Source of the DNA: Aequitasia blattaphilus
GTDB lineage: Bacteria > Bacillota > Clostridia > Lachnospirales > Lachnospiraceae
Direction: 5' to 3'
Assembly: GCF_024721305.1 (NCBI RefSeq)
Contig: NZ_JAMXOD010000003.1
Coordinates: forward strand, 167,957-231,956
Length of the DNA: 64,000 nt
In this document: piece by piece, positions 18,252 through 26,804 of the stretch
Layout of the letters: each line of letters starts with the position of its first letter
Numbering within the stretch: the first letter of the stretch is position 1
Notes under the pieces: model-generated
Databases searched by the model: none
What the model saw: only the letters and a program-made list of their open reading frames with translations
Told to the model about the DNA's origin: nothing
Made by a program: the position numbers and the translations under genes

Positions 18252-18361
18252 TCTTCAGGGCAGGGTGCAATTCCCGACCGGCGGTAGAGTCCGCGAGCGC
18301 GAAAGTGCTGATTTGGTGTAATTCCAAAACCGACAGTAAAGTCTGGATGAAAGAAGATGTG
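18252..18361 (+). promoter_or_regulatory. FMN riboswitch (RFN element)
   Basis: The conserved RFN core is directly readable: TCTTCAGGGCAGGGTG at the 5' side, then AATTCCCGACCGGCGGTA, the variable GCGAG stem, GTGCTGATTTGGTG, AATTCCAAAACCGACAGT, and closing GGATGAAAGAAGA pairing with the 5' strand. FMN binding should favour the terminator that follows and shut off the riboflavin importer downstream. Confidence 0.97.
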
Positions 18362-18403
18362 TTATAAATATTAAGTTACCACAAGATGGTATCTTTCATT
18401 TCA

Positions 18404-18440
18404 TAGCACCTGAAAGACATTTTTCAGGTGCTATTTATTT
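18404..18440 (+). terminator. riboswitch-controlled terminator upstream of ribU
   Basis: The stem TAGCACCTGAAA...TTTCAGGTGCTA with a short loop, followed by TTTATTTTA. It lies between the RFN element and the ribU ribosome site, as expected for transcriptional control. The segment 18370-18400 can supply an anti-terminator, but the exact pairing was not established. Confidence 0.85.
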
Positions 18441-18469
18441 TACTATTTATCAAGAGATGGAGGATTATT

Positions 18470-19150
18470 ATGAAAACACAAACAAAACCCAAAACAACTG
18501 CAACTTATAACACCAAAAAGATTGTACTAATTGGAATGCTGGCCGCTATTGCTTACGTGGTAATGGTAGTCGGCAGAATTCCCGTGGTTTCATTCTTGAA
18601 ATACGACCCCAAAGATGTAATTATTACCATTGGTGGCTTTATCTTCGGACCCTTCGTATCATTTCTAATTTCTTTTATTGTGTCATTGGTTGAAATGTTT
18701 ACCGTAAGTGAGACTGGCTTTATTGGATTTATTATGAATGTGATAGCCACCTGTGGATTCTCTTGCGTTGCCGCCGCAATCTACAAGAAAAAGAGAACCA
18801 TTTCCGGTGCCGTAATAGGCTTAGTGGCCGGAAGCATCTGCATGACTATCCTGATGCTTCTATGGAATTATCTGATTACACCTCTCTATCTGGGATACCC
18901 TAGAGATGCTGTTGCTGCTATGCTTCTTCCTGTGTTTTTACCTTTTAACTTACTCAAAGCAGGCATCAATGGAGCCATCACCTTGCTCCTTTACAAACCA
19001 ATTGTAACAGGCCTTCGAAAATCAGGGCTTCTTCCTAAAAGCGAAACACAGGAAGGAACAAAAACACAAAAGCTAAGTGTTTTCTTCGTCGCACTGTTAC
19101 TTCTTGTTACTTGTGTTTTAATCATACTCGTGCTCAATAAGATGATTTAA
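18470..19150 (+). CDS. ribU: ECF transporter S component, riboflavin (RibU)
   Basis: The substrate-binding membrane subunit of an energy-coupling-factor transporter for riboflavin. The 226-residue protein has about six membrane helices; the RibU signature FLKYDPKDVIITIGGFIFGP is present near residue 40. The Ala-x3-Ala-type helix surface (IGMLAAIAYVVM) is usual for contact with EcfT. The ATG at 18470 is chosen, with GGAGG seven bases upstream; an upstream in-frame start lies inside the terminator hairpin and can be excluded. The FMN riboswitch in front confirms the substrate. EcfA and EcfT would come from elsewhere. Confidence 0.93.
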   Translation: MKTQTKPKTTATYNTKKIVLIGMLAAIAYVVMVVGRIPVVSFLKYDPKDVIITIGGFIFGPFVSFLISFIVSLVEMFTVSETGFIGFIMNVIATCGFSCVAAAIYKKKRTISGAVIGLVAGSICMTILMLLWNYLITPLYLGYPRDAVAAMLLPVFLPFNLLKAGINGAITLLLYKPIVTGLRKSGLLPKSETQEGTKTQKLSVFFVALLLLVTCVLIILVLNKMI

Positions 19151-19154
19151 AAAA

Positions 19155-19194
19155 CAAATCCCCTATCGGCAATTTCAAGCCAATAGGGGATTTG
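19155..19194. terminator. bidirectional terminator between ribU and leuS
   Basis: CAAATCCCCTAT-CGGC pairs with GCC-AATAGGGGATTTG. It lies between two convergent stops (19150 and 19197), with an A-run on the left that acts as a T-run for leuS, so it can serve both genes. Confidence 0.8.
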
Positions 19195-19196
19195 TA

Positions 19197-21626
19197 TTAG
19201 TTCTTCTGAACAATGTTAATGATTTTCTTCGGTACGTAAATTTCTTTTACAACGGTACCTGTAATCTTGTCTTTAACCGCTTCTTTTCCTGCTGCAATTG
19301 CATCCTCTTTACTGATGTTTGCATCAATCTGGATAACCGCTTTGGTTTTTCCATTAATCTGAACCGGAACTTCGATTGTATCTTCTTTCATAGCCTCCTG
19401 ATTATACTCCGGCCATTCATTTTCAAAAACACTTCCTTCGTTTCCAAGTTCTTCCCATATTTCCTCTGCAATATGAGGTGCAAAAGGTGATAGTAAAACT
19501 GCCATTGTAGAAAGGGTCTCTTTATCCACTCCCCCTTCTTTCTTACCAATTGCAATTAGATTATTGTTGTGTTCCATAAATCCAGAAATAACCGTATTTA
19601 AACTAAAGCTATCCAAGCGAGTCGTAATATCGTAGATTAGTTTATTTCTTTCACGTATCATCTCTTTAGAAGGCGTAACCTCTTTGTCCTTATTTTCCTG
19701 TACCAGGTTCCACACACGCTTGAGATAACGGTTAACACCATCAATTCCTCTGTCATCCCACTCTGCATCCAATTCCGGTGGTCCAACAAAAAGCTCGTAC
19801 ATACGAAGGGAATCACAGCCATAATCATTGACAAGATCGTCTGGAGAAACTACATTTCCCTTGGACTTACTCATCTTCACACCATTTTTCCCTGTAATCA
19901 TTCCTTGGTTAAACAGTTTTTCAAAAGGCTCAACAAAGTCAATTACTCCCATGTCATAAAGGAATTTCGTATAGAATCTGGAGTACAAAAGATGAAGGAC
20001 GGCATGTTCGACCCCTCCAATGTACATATCCACAGGAAGAAATTCTTTTGCCTTTTCCTTCGAAACCAGTTCTTTGTCATTTTGATTGTCAATATATCTT
20101 AAGAAATACCAAGAGGATCCTGCCCATTGAGGCATTGTATTGGTCTCTCTCTTTGCTGCTGCTCCACATACCGGACAAGTTGTGTTAACCCACTCATCGA
20201 TTCCTGCTAAAGGCGATTCTCCTGTTCCCGTAGGTTCATAAGACTCAACCTTCGGTAATTCAAGAGGAAGCTCCTCTTCTGGAACCGGTACATTTCCACA
20301 CTTTGGACAATGGATAATTGGAATCGGCTCTCCCCAATATCTTTGGCGGGAGAATACCCAGTCACGAAGCTTAAAGTTTACCGTTGCCTGTCCAAGTCCT
20401 CTCTCTTCGATTTCCTTTGGTGCCTCTATCTTAAGCTTAGCAGATTCTTCTCCGTTCCAGCTTCCGGAGTTAATCATGGTTCCATTTGCTTCTGTATACG
20501 CTTCCTGCATATCCTCTATTTCAATTCCATCTTTTGCAATAACCTGACGAATTGTTATTCCAAATTTTTTAGCAAATTCAAAATCCCGATCATCATGAGC
20601 CGGCACACACATAATTGCTCCCGTACCGTAATCTGCCAATACATAGTCTGAAATCCAAATGGGAACTTTTTCTTCACTGAGAGGGTTGATCGCATAGCTT
20701 CCTGTAAATACACCTGTCTTCTCTTTGTCCTGAAGTCGATCTACATTGGACTTCATCGATGCTTCATTGATGTATTTTTCTACCTCAGCTTTTTGTTGTT
20801 CCGTTGCAAGGGCTTGCGCCAATTCGTGTTCTGGAGCCAATACCATAAAGGTAGCACCGTATAGCGTGTCCGGTCTCGTTGTATAAACACGGATTTTCTC
20901 ATCCCTTCCATCAATTGGAAAATCTACTTCTGCTCCATAAGATTTGCCAATCCAATCCGACTGCATTTTCTTAACCTTTTCAGGCCAATCCAGCTGATCC
21001 AAATCATCCAGAAGACGATCTGCATAGGCAGTGATTTTCAGCATCCATTGGCGAAGATTTTTCTTCGTTACCGTAGTGCCGCAACGCTCGCATGCGCCAT
21101 TTACCACTTCTTCATTTGCAAGTCCAGTCTTACAAGAAGGACACCAGTTAATTGGAAATTCCTTTTCATAAGCCAATCCTTCTTTAAACATTTTTACGAA
21201 AATCCATTGTGTCCATTTATAGAACTTTGGATCTGTTGTATTCACTTCCATATCCCAGTCATAAAGAGCTGAGATTTCATTGATTTGCTTTTTTATATTC
21301 TCAACATTTTCTGCAGTTGATTTTGCTGGATGTACACCAATCTTTATGGCATAATTTTCCGCGGGCAATCCAAAGGCATCCCATCCCATTGGATGGACAA
21401 TATAATGACCTTTCAATAGTTTATATCTGCTCCAAACATCTGAAATAACATATCCTCTCCAATGACCAACGTGAAGTCCATTGGCTGAGGGATATGGGAA
21501 CATATCCAAGCAGTAATATTTCTCTTTCTTTTTATTATTCTTGTCAACTTTTGTATTCACTGGATTTTCTTCCCAGCGCTTACGCCATTTTTGCTCAATG
21601 GCTTTATGATTATATGGTACTGACAT
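19197..21626 (-). CDS. leuS: leucyl-tRNA synthetase
   Basis: Class-I synthetase charging tRNA-Leu, 809 residues, normal bacterial length. The HIGH-type motif is PYPSANGLHVGH (residues 43-54). A zinc-type CPSC...CERC pair occurs in the ZN1 region, the CP1 editing domain holds VYTTRPDTLYGATFMVLAPEH and GTGAIMCVPAHDDRDFEFA, and KMSKS (VKMSKSKGNVV) lies near residue 590. The C-terminal domain is complete. No T-box precedes it; the leader is short, so control differs from pheS in this window. Confidence 0.96.
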   Translation of the reverse strand: MSVPYNHKAIEQKWRKRWEENPVNTKVDKNNKKKEKYYCLDMFPYPSANGLHVGHWRGYVISDVWSRYKLLKGHYIVHPMGWDAFGLPAENYAIKIGVHPAKSTAENVENIKKQINEISALYDWDMEVNTTDPKFYKWTQWIFVKMFKEGLAYEKEFPINWCPSCKTGLANEEVVNGACERCGTTVTKKNLRQWMLKITAYADRLLDDLDQLDWPEKVKKMQSDWIGKSYGAEVDFPIDGRDEKIRVYTTRPDTLYGATFMVLAPEHELAQALATEQQKAEVEKYINEASMKSNVDRLQDKEKTGVFTGSYAINPLSEEKVPIWISDYVLADYGTGAIMCVPAHDDRDFEFAKKFGITIRQVIAKDGIEIEDMQEAYTEANGTMINSGSWNGEESAKLKIEAPKEIEERGLGQATVNFKLRDWVFSRQRYWGEPIPIIHCPKCGNVPVPEEELPLELPKVESYEPTGTGESPLAGIDEWVNTTCPVCGAAAKRETNTMPQWAGSSWYFLRYIDNQNDKELVSKEKAKEFLPVDMYIGGVEHAVLHLLYSRFYTKFLYDMGVIDFVEPFEKLFNQGMITGKNGVKMSKSKGNVVSPDDLVNDYGCDSLRMYELFVGPPELDAEWDDRGIDGVNRYLKRVWNLVQENKDKEVTPSKEMIRERNKLIYDITTRLDSFSLNTVISGFMEHNNNLIAIGKKEGGVDKETLSTMAVLLSPFAPHIAEEIWEELGNEGSVFENEWPEYNQEAMKEDTIEVPVQINGKTKAVIQIDANISKEDAIAAGKEAVKDKITGTVVKEIYVPKKIINIVQKN

Positions 21627-21657
21627 ATTAATTCCTCCTGTCTAAACGCTATTTCTC

Positions 21658-21685
21658 ATTGTATCACATGCCTCGATACTGTCAA
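21658..21685 (-). promoter_or_regulatory. leuS promoter
   Basis: TTGACA (21680-21685), a 16-base spacer and TACAAT (21658-21663) on the minus strand. The transcript would begin about 25 bases before the start codon, leaving no room for a T-box. Confidence 0.75.
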
Positions 21686-21718
21686 GTTTTTACTGACAAT
21701 TTCTTTCATGTTTTGTTG

Positions 21719-21747
21719 TTGTATATGCAACTGTTTTAAGGTATAAT
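21719..21747 (+). promoter_or_regulatory. promoter of the small P-loop gene
   Basis: TTGTAT (21719-21724), a 17-base spacer and a perfect TATAAT (21742-21747), divergent from the leuS promoter. Confidence 0.65.
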
Positions 21748-21798
21748 GAATAGTATAAAAAATCGTTCTCAAAACTAAATAGAAAAGGAGTGATTCCC

Positions 21799-22224
21799 AT
21801 GGTGAATTTATTTATCGGACCTAAAGGAAGTGGCAAAACACCAGACATCATTGCTCAAGCAAATGAGCAGGAAAAGGTAGAAAACGGTAGTGTTGTATTT
21901 ATCAAAAAGACCCATCGAAACACGAAGGAAATCAGCTTTAATATACGCACTATTTGTATGGAGGATTTCCCCGACATATCTACAGTCGAAATGTATGTAG
22001 GATTTTTATATGGAATTATTAGTTCTAATGCAGATATTCATCACATCTATATTGATGAATTACTAAAGATTAAAAGTATTGAATTGGAATCTCTTCCAAG
22101 TTTAATTGAGTTTTTGAAAACAATCTCGAAAGACCATTCCGTTGACTTTCATGTGAGCATCAGCGCAACACAGGAAGAAACAGCAACCATGGATATTTCA
22201 GAGTGCAATGTGATACACTATTAA
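21799..22224 (+). CDS. small P-loop ATPase-like protein of unknown role
   Basis: A 141-residue protein opening directly with a Walker A motif (NLFIGPKGSGKTPD) and showing a Walker-B-like strand (HIYIDELLKI) near residue 80. Similar short P-loop proteins occur in Lachnospiraceae and are sometimes loosely labelled PilT, without evidence for motility. The ATG at 21799 is chosen, eight bases after AAAGGAG; a GTG at 21790 overlaps the ribosome site. It is monocistronic, with its own promoter and terminator. It lacks the sensor and arginine-finger parts of AAA+ proteins. Its role is unknown. Confidence 0.75.
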   Translation: MVNLFIGPKGSGKTPDIIAQANEQEKVENGSVVFIKKTHRNTKEISFNIRTICMEDFPDISTVEMYVGFLYGIISSNADIHHIYIDELLKIKSIELESLPSLIEFLKTISKDHSVDFHVSISATQEETATMDISECNVIHY

Positions 22225-22225
22225 G

Positions 22226-22279
22226 AAAGATAACCTAGATGAAATCATTTTTTGATTTTCACTCTAGGTTATCTTTTTT
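22226..22279. terminator. bidirectional terminator
   Basis: AAAGATAACCTAGA pairs with TCTAGGTTATCTTT around a 23-base loop, followed by TTT on the plus strand. It ends the P-loop gene and, in reverse, the Trk operon. Confidence 0.8.
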
Positions 22280-22284
22280 CCAGT

Positions 22285-23889
22285 CTATTTAACTGTCAAT
22301 GACATCACTATATTGGTATCCGGACCTTCTTTATATTCAATCGTAATTTCCTGTCCCTCTTTTACCCGAATTACATCAATAAAATCTACCACGGATATAT
22401 CAAAGATTGCGTCGGATTCTTCTAAAATAAGATAGAAATGAGAATTCCCGTCCACAACTCCCTGAGCAATTGTTTCTACTTTCCCAGTGATACTCATAAC
22501 TTCCCGCACATCTTTTTCCACTTCTTTGATGCCATTCTTTAATAGGAGATCTAAATAATCCTCTTCACATTGGACTACGCTGTCCCCAATTGCTACAACC
22601 TGATATTTCTGTACATTCACCATTGCATACTTCTTTACCAAACCAGCATCATCTTTAAGGGCAATAAAATAGGTGGGCTCATCTGCTATATTGAGCAGCA
22701 GAGGAAATGTAGCCTGATACTTCAAGTTCTGAACCTGGCCTTCCGCTGAACCCATGGCAGCCTTTTCCGTTGCACCCTCTACCTCATAATATTTTGTTTC
22801 CATAGTTCTTTGGTTGCACAGGGCAAATCCTACATTTGATTGGTCTCCATTTACACTGGTCACTCCTGTATACATCCACACATCATCATCTAATGCAAGA
22901 TAATTGTATCCATCTGTGGTCTCCAAACAATCCTTTTGACTTAAAACACTGTTGAAGAAGCCTCTTTTTAATGTTCCGTAGTAATCAAAAAGCTTTACCA
23001 ACAAATCTGCTGAGTAAACCCGGTCGATCCATTTTGGCACTTCATCCACTTTCATGCTCGTACATTCACCTGTAATTGCATTACACAGAACAACTCTTCC
23101 AACAGTCTCGCCACCAAAAAGCCCAATATTAAACTTCTTGACTGGAGCAATCCAGTAGGGTACTCCCTCATCATCAATTTCAAAACTCAACTCACTGAAA
23201 ATGTATGTGGGATATTTGAATCGCAGATGGCGGTAGATATTACGGTTTAAGTATTCACTTTCACTATACTTAATCCCCTCTTTCAGCTTTACAAGCTCCG
23301 TTTCCTGCGTCGCCATATTTATCGTGATGTATGCCGGAATGCCTTCCTTTTGATTGGTCAGCCACTTAATTGAACTTGCATATTTTAATGGAGATACACG
23401 TACAGGGTTCCCTTTGTAGTTAATCTGACTATAGATCGTATCTGCTTCAAATTGTGAAACCATGTCTACCATGCTGCCCATTTTCCGATCCCCTAAAATC
23501 TGGGCTGTATCCTTATCTAATAAAGGGATTTTATCAAAAGAAATTTCTTCAATTTCTTCTGTAAATTCCACATCCTCTTGAACCGGAAGAAGCTTTTGGT
23601 ACTTTTTCGCATTTACAATTGGAGAGGACAATAGATATCCTACAAAGAATACGATAACAATTCCACCGAACACTACCGTCAACGCTTTTAACACCTTGCT
23701 TTTTCGGATTTCATCTTTTCCTAATCTGTTTCGCGTTACATACAAGGCTGCTACTAACAAAAGAAGGACTAGAATAAACATCCACATGTCTTGGGAATGG
23801 AGGTTAAATGCTGGCAATGCTATATAATAGTACACCGCTGCAACAATTAAGACACCTATTACTGCTATTGCTTTAATCTTTTTTTTCAT
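22285..23889 (-). CDS. membrane-anchored protein of unknown function, third gene of the trkA-trkH operon
   Basis: A 534-residue protein not recognised as a named family. Three membrane segments lie at the N-terminus (about residues 6-26, 34-50 and 68-88); the remaining 445 residues are soluble and probably outside the cell. The soluble part is beta-rich with notable motifs (YWIAPVKKFNIGLFGGE, VDEVPKWIDRVY, WMYTGVTSVNGDQSNVGF). It begins 10 bases after trkH and shares the terminator, so it is co-transcribed with potassium uptake genes; an accessory role in ion transport or in envelope stress is a guess. No catalytic motif was seen. Confidence 0.7.
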   Translation of the reverse strand: MKKKIKAIAVIGVLIVAAVYYYIALPAFNLHSQDMWMFILVLLLLVAALYVTRNRLGKDEIRKSKVLKALTVVFGGIVIVFFVGYLLSSPIVNAKKYQKLLPVQEDVEFTEEIEEISFDKIPLLDKDTAQILGDRKMGSMVDMVSQFEADTIYSQINYKGNPVRVSPLKYASSIKWLTNQKEGIPAYITINMATQETELVKLKEGIKYSESEYLNRNIYRHLRFKYPTYIFSELSFEIDDEGVPYWIAPVKKFNIGLFGGETVGRVVLCNAITGECTSMKVDEVPKWIDRVYSADLLVKLFDYYGTLKRGFFNSVLSQKDCLETTDGYNYLALDDDVWMYTGVTSVNGDQSNVGFALCNQRTMETKYYEVEGATEKAAMGSAEGQVQNLKYQATFPLLLNIADEPTYFIALKDDAGLVKKYAMVNVQKYQVVAIGDSVVQCEEDYLDLLLKNGIKEVEKDVREVMSITGKVETIAQGVVDGNSHFYLILEESDAIFDISVVDFIDVIRVKEGQEITIEYKEGPDTNIVMSLTVK

Positions 23890-23899
23890 CTGTTTCTCC

Positions 23900-25339
23900 T
23901 TAAAATTTTCTATGCCATGCCGGTAACGTAAAAAGCATCAAGAATGGAAATATCTCCAAACGCCCTGCCAGCATATCTAAACTTAAAACAATTTTGGATA
24001 AGGGTGAAAATCCTGCAAAGCTTCCAGTAGCATCTATAGGATCTATAATCGGACCAGTATTTCCTAATGCCGTTAGCACCGCACTAAAAATCGTTCCGAA
24101 TTCAAAATTATCTAAAGAAACCACCAAAATTGAAAGCAGAAATATTAGAATATACGCCAGAAAATAAGTTTTTACCATACTTATCGTTTCGATGCTGACT
24201 TTCTTTCCGTTCATCCGTATTACGTTTACAGAATGTGGATGAATTAATTGTTTAATTCGCTTTCGAATACTCTTAATCATCAATATAAGTCTTGATACTT
24301 TCACGCCTCCTCCTGTTGAAGACGCACAAGCCCCAGTAAAAATCAACGCTAAAAGAATTGTCTTTGAGAACATCGGCCATACATTATAATCCGTACTGAC
24401 AAAACCAGTCGTTGTGATCATCGAAACTACCTGGAAGATGGCCTCCCGAAACGATACACTTCCATATATCTCTTTAATATTAACCGCTATCATAATGCTT
24501 GCTCCAAGTATGATGCCTATATACATTTTCAACTCTTCATTTTTAATGATTGGACGGTACTCACGTATCAAAATCAGAAAATACAGATTGAAGTTTACCC
24601 CAAATAATGCCATAAAGATTGTCAGCACCCATTCAATATAGGCACTATTAAAGTATCCAACACTGGCATTATAATTGGAATATCCTCCCGTACCTGCTGT
24701 GCTAAAAGCATGAATGATACTGTCAAATAAATTCATACCTCCAAACAGTAAGAGCACGATTAGAATCAAAGTTAATACGAGATATATTCCATACAGAATT
24801 CTTGCAGTCTGTTTCGCTGTAGGCACCAACTTATCCTTTTCCGGACCAGGCATCTCTGCACGCATCAAATGCATAGAGTTATTTCGATCCAAGGTATTGA
24901 GCATCAGAACAAAGACAAGCACCCCCATACCTCCTACCCAATGGGTAAATCCTCTCCAAAACAAAATACACTTTGGCATACTTTCAATATTCGTCAAAAT
25001 GGTAGACCCTGTCGTGGTAAAACCAGATACCGTTTCGAAAAAAGCATCAATATAGTTCGGTATATCCCCCGACAAGCACATTGGTAATGCACCGATTGCA
25101 GACCATAAAACCCATGCTGCACTTACAATGATCATTCCTTCCTTGGTGTATATCTTTGTATGTGTTGGCTTCTTCCTTCCAAAAATAATAGAGATTACAA
25201 ATAGCGCTGCTGCAACTATCAAAAACCAATATCCAGTCTCTTCCCCATAGATTAGAGCCACCACTGCTGGCAATAACAGGAGTAAGGATTCTACACTTAA
25301 CATCCTCGATAAAATGAAAGCAATCATTTTTATATTCAT
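23900..25339 (-). CDS. trkH: potassium uptake protein TrkH/KtrB family
   Basis: The ion-translocating subunit of a Trk/Ktr potassium uptake system, about 479 residues with four M1-P-M2 repeats. The selectivity-filter strands show as TVSGFTTTGSTIL, STAGTGGYSNYN, MITTTGFVSTDYN and ALGNTGPIIDP, each with the key glycine. The start at ATG 25339 is preferred; a TTG at 25357 lies directly after the trkA stop and is also possible. It is followed by an unknown membrane protein. Confidence 0.92.
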   Translation of the reverse strand: MNIKMIAFILSRMLSVESLLLLLPAVVALIYGEETGYWFLIVAAALFVISIIFGRKKPTHTKIYTKEGMIIVSAAWVLWSAIGALPMCLSGDIPNYIDAFFETVSGFTTTGSTILTNIESMPKCILFWRGFTHWVGGMGVLVFVLMLNTLDRNNSMHLMRAEMPGPEKDKLVPTAKQTARILYGIYLVLTLILIVLLLFGGMNLFDSIIHAFSTAGTGGYSNYNASVGYFNSAYIEWVLTIFMALFGVNFNLYFLILIREYRPIIKNEELKMYIGIILGASIMIAVNIKEIYGSVSFREAIFQVVSMITTTGFVSTDYNVWPMFSKTILLALIFTGACASSTGGGVKVSRLILMIKSIRKRIKQLIHPHSVNVIRMNGKKVSIETISMVKTYFLAYILIFLLSILVVSLDNFEFGTIFSAVLTALGNTGPIIDPIDATGSFAGFSPLSKIVLSLDMLAGRLEIFPFLMLFTLPAWHRKF

Positions 25340-25357
25340 TTCCTTCTTTTCCCCCAA

Positions 25358-26716
25358 CTAATCCAGAATTTCACTCAAGTCTTCCATACCGGTCTCGTTT
25401 GTAATAACGACTACACTGTCTCCAACTTTTAAAATATCATTTCCACTTGGAATAATCACATTATTCCTGCGAACAATACACGCTATCAAGCTATTCTTTG
25501 TTGTTGATAAATCCTTTAACGGAATCCCTGTATAGCTTGTTTCCTTTTTAATAATAAACTCCATTGCTTCAATCTGACCATTCACAAGTTGATATATCGT
25601 CTCTATATTCGAGCTTCTTTCAGAATTTTTCATCGCTCTTACGTAGCTGACAATTTCATTTGCTGTGACACTTTTGGCTGACACCGTACTCAGTATCCCA
25701 TGGCCTTCAATCATACGTGCTCTGGAATCATCATTGACTTTTGCGATTATTTTCTCTACACCTACCGTCTGAGCATACAGTGCCATAATGATGTTTTCTT
25801 CATCCATACCTGTTAAACATACGATTGCATCAACATCATCAATCCCTTCCTCCTGAAGAAGTTCAGGATTTGCACCATCTCCATTGATGATGGTTGCCTG
25901 ATGCAGTGCACAACAAAGCTCTTCTGCTCTTTCTCGTTTCTTTTCAATGATTTTTACACGCATTCCGATTTCAAGTAAACGTTTTGCAAGGTAATAGGAG
26001 ACATGGCTTCCTCCACATATTAAAACATTTTTAATTTTTCGTGCTCTTCTTCCTATTGCCGAAAACAGCTTCTCCAAACCTTGGTGAGATGATGCAATAT
26101 GAAGAATATCTCCCATTTCAATTACAAACTCTCCACTTGGAATGTATACTTTATTCTTTCTTTTTACTGCACAAACCAACACTTTTATCTGATAACGTTT
26201 GTAGAGCTCTGCCAAGGAAAGGCCAATCATCTTACTCCCCTCCTTCACCGCATGCTCTACTAGCTCTACTCTTCCCTTTACAAAGGTTTCCACCTTAGAT
26301 GCATCTGGAAAAATCAGCACTCTCGCAATTTCATCTGCCGCCGCTCTCTCTGGATTTACTGCCATACTAAGTTGTAAATCTTCTTTTAAGAGATCTAATT
26401 GTCTGTAATAAATAGGACTTCTAACTCTGGCAATCGTGTTTTTTGCCCCCAAACGTTTTGCCAAAAGACAGCTTAACATGTTCAGCTCATCTGTAGAAGC
26501 ACAAGCAATTACCAAATCTGCTTCTGGTACGTCTGCATCCTTTTGCACTTCTGCATCTGCCCCATTTCCAGTTATCGTAAATATATCTAATTTGTCAATC
26601 GTATTTCTTAGTTTACCTTCATTTTGATCGATTAATGTGACGTCATATTCTTCTTCTGAAAGCTCAACTGCAAGCTTATGACCCACTTTACCGTCTCCAA
26701 TAATTACAATCCTCAT
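25358..26716 (-). CDS. trkA: Trk system potassium transport protein TrkA
   Basis: The cytoplasmic regulatory subunit that gates TrkH. The protein of about 452 residues is a tandem of two RCK units: an N-terminal NAD-binding fold (MRIVIIGDGKVGHKLA) with TrkA_C, then a second NAD-binding fold (NVLICGGSHVSYYLAKRL) with TrkA_C at the end. The ATG at 26716 is chosen, with GAGGAG just upstream, giving the usual MRIVIIGxG start; the upstream TTG reading is rejected. The trkH gene follows at once. Confidence 0.92.
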   Translation of the reverse strand: MRIVIIGDGKVGHKLAVELSEEEYDVTLIDQNEGKLRNTIDKLDIFTITGNGADAEVQKDADVPEADLVIACASTDELNMLSCLLAKRLGAKNTIARVRSPIYYRQLDLLKEDLQLSMAVNPERAAADEIARVLIFPDASKVETFVKGRVELVEHAVKEGSKMIGLSLAELYKRYQIKVLVCAVKRKNKVYIPSGEFVIEMGDILHIASSHQGLEKLFSAIGRRARKIKNVLICGGSHVSYYLAKRLLEIGMRVKIIEKKRERAEELCCALHQATIINGDGANPELLQEEGIDDVDAIVCLTGMDEENIIMALYAQTVGVEKIIAKVNDDSRARMIEGHGILSTVSAKSVTANEIVSYVRAMKNSERSSNIETIYQLVNGQIEAMEFIIKKETSYTGIPLKDLSTTKNSLIACIVRRNNVIIPSGNDILKVGDSVVVITNETGMEDLSEILD

Positions 26717-26766
26717 TTTTCTCCTCGCTTTCACATTCACAGAAGATTATAGCACTAATATATATG

Positions 26767-26788
26767 AAAAAAAAGCCCAAAGGGCTTT
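26767..26788 (-). terminator. terminator of the EF-G-like gene
   Basis: AAAGCCC/GGGCTTT stem with a three-base loop and a run of eight T on the minus strand. It lies between the EF-G-like stop and the trkA ribosome site, so read-through would reach trkA; no separate trkA promoter was identified with confidence. Confidence 0.85.
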
Positions 26789-26804
26789 CTTTTCATATCC
26801 TTAT

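Noticed and set aside
18428-18469. A longer ribU start upstream
   Set aside because: The extra 14 codons lie over the riboswitch terminator and have no ribosome site; the ATG at 18470 follows GGAGG.
21627-21700. A T-box before leuS
   Set aside because: The transcript start is only about 25 bases before the ATG, and no AGGGTGG-type sequence is present.
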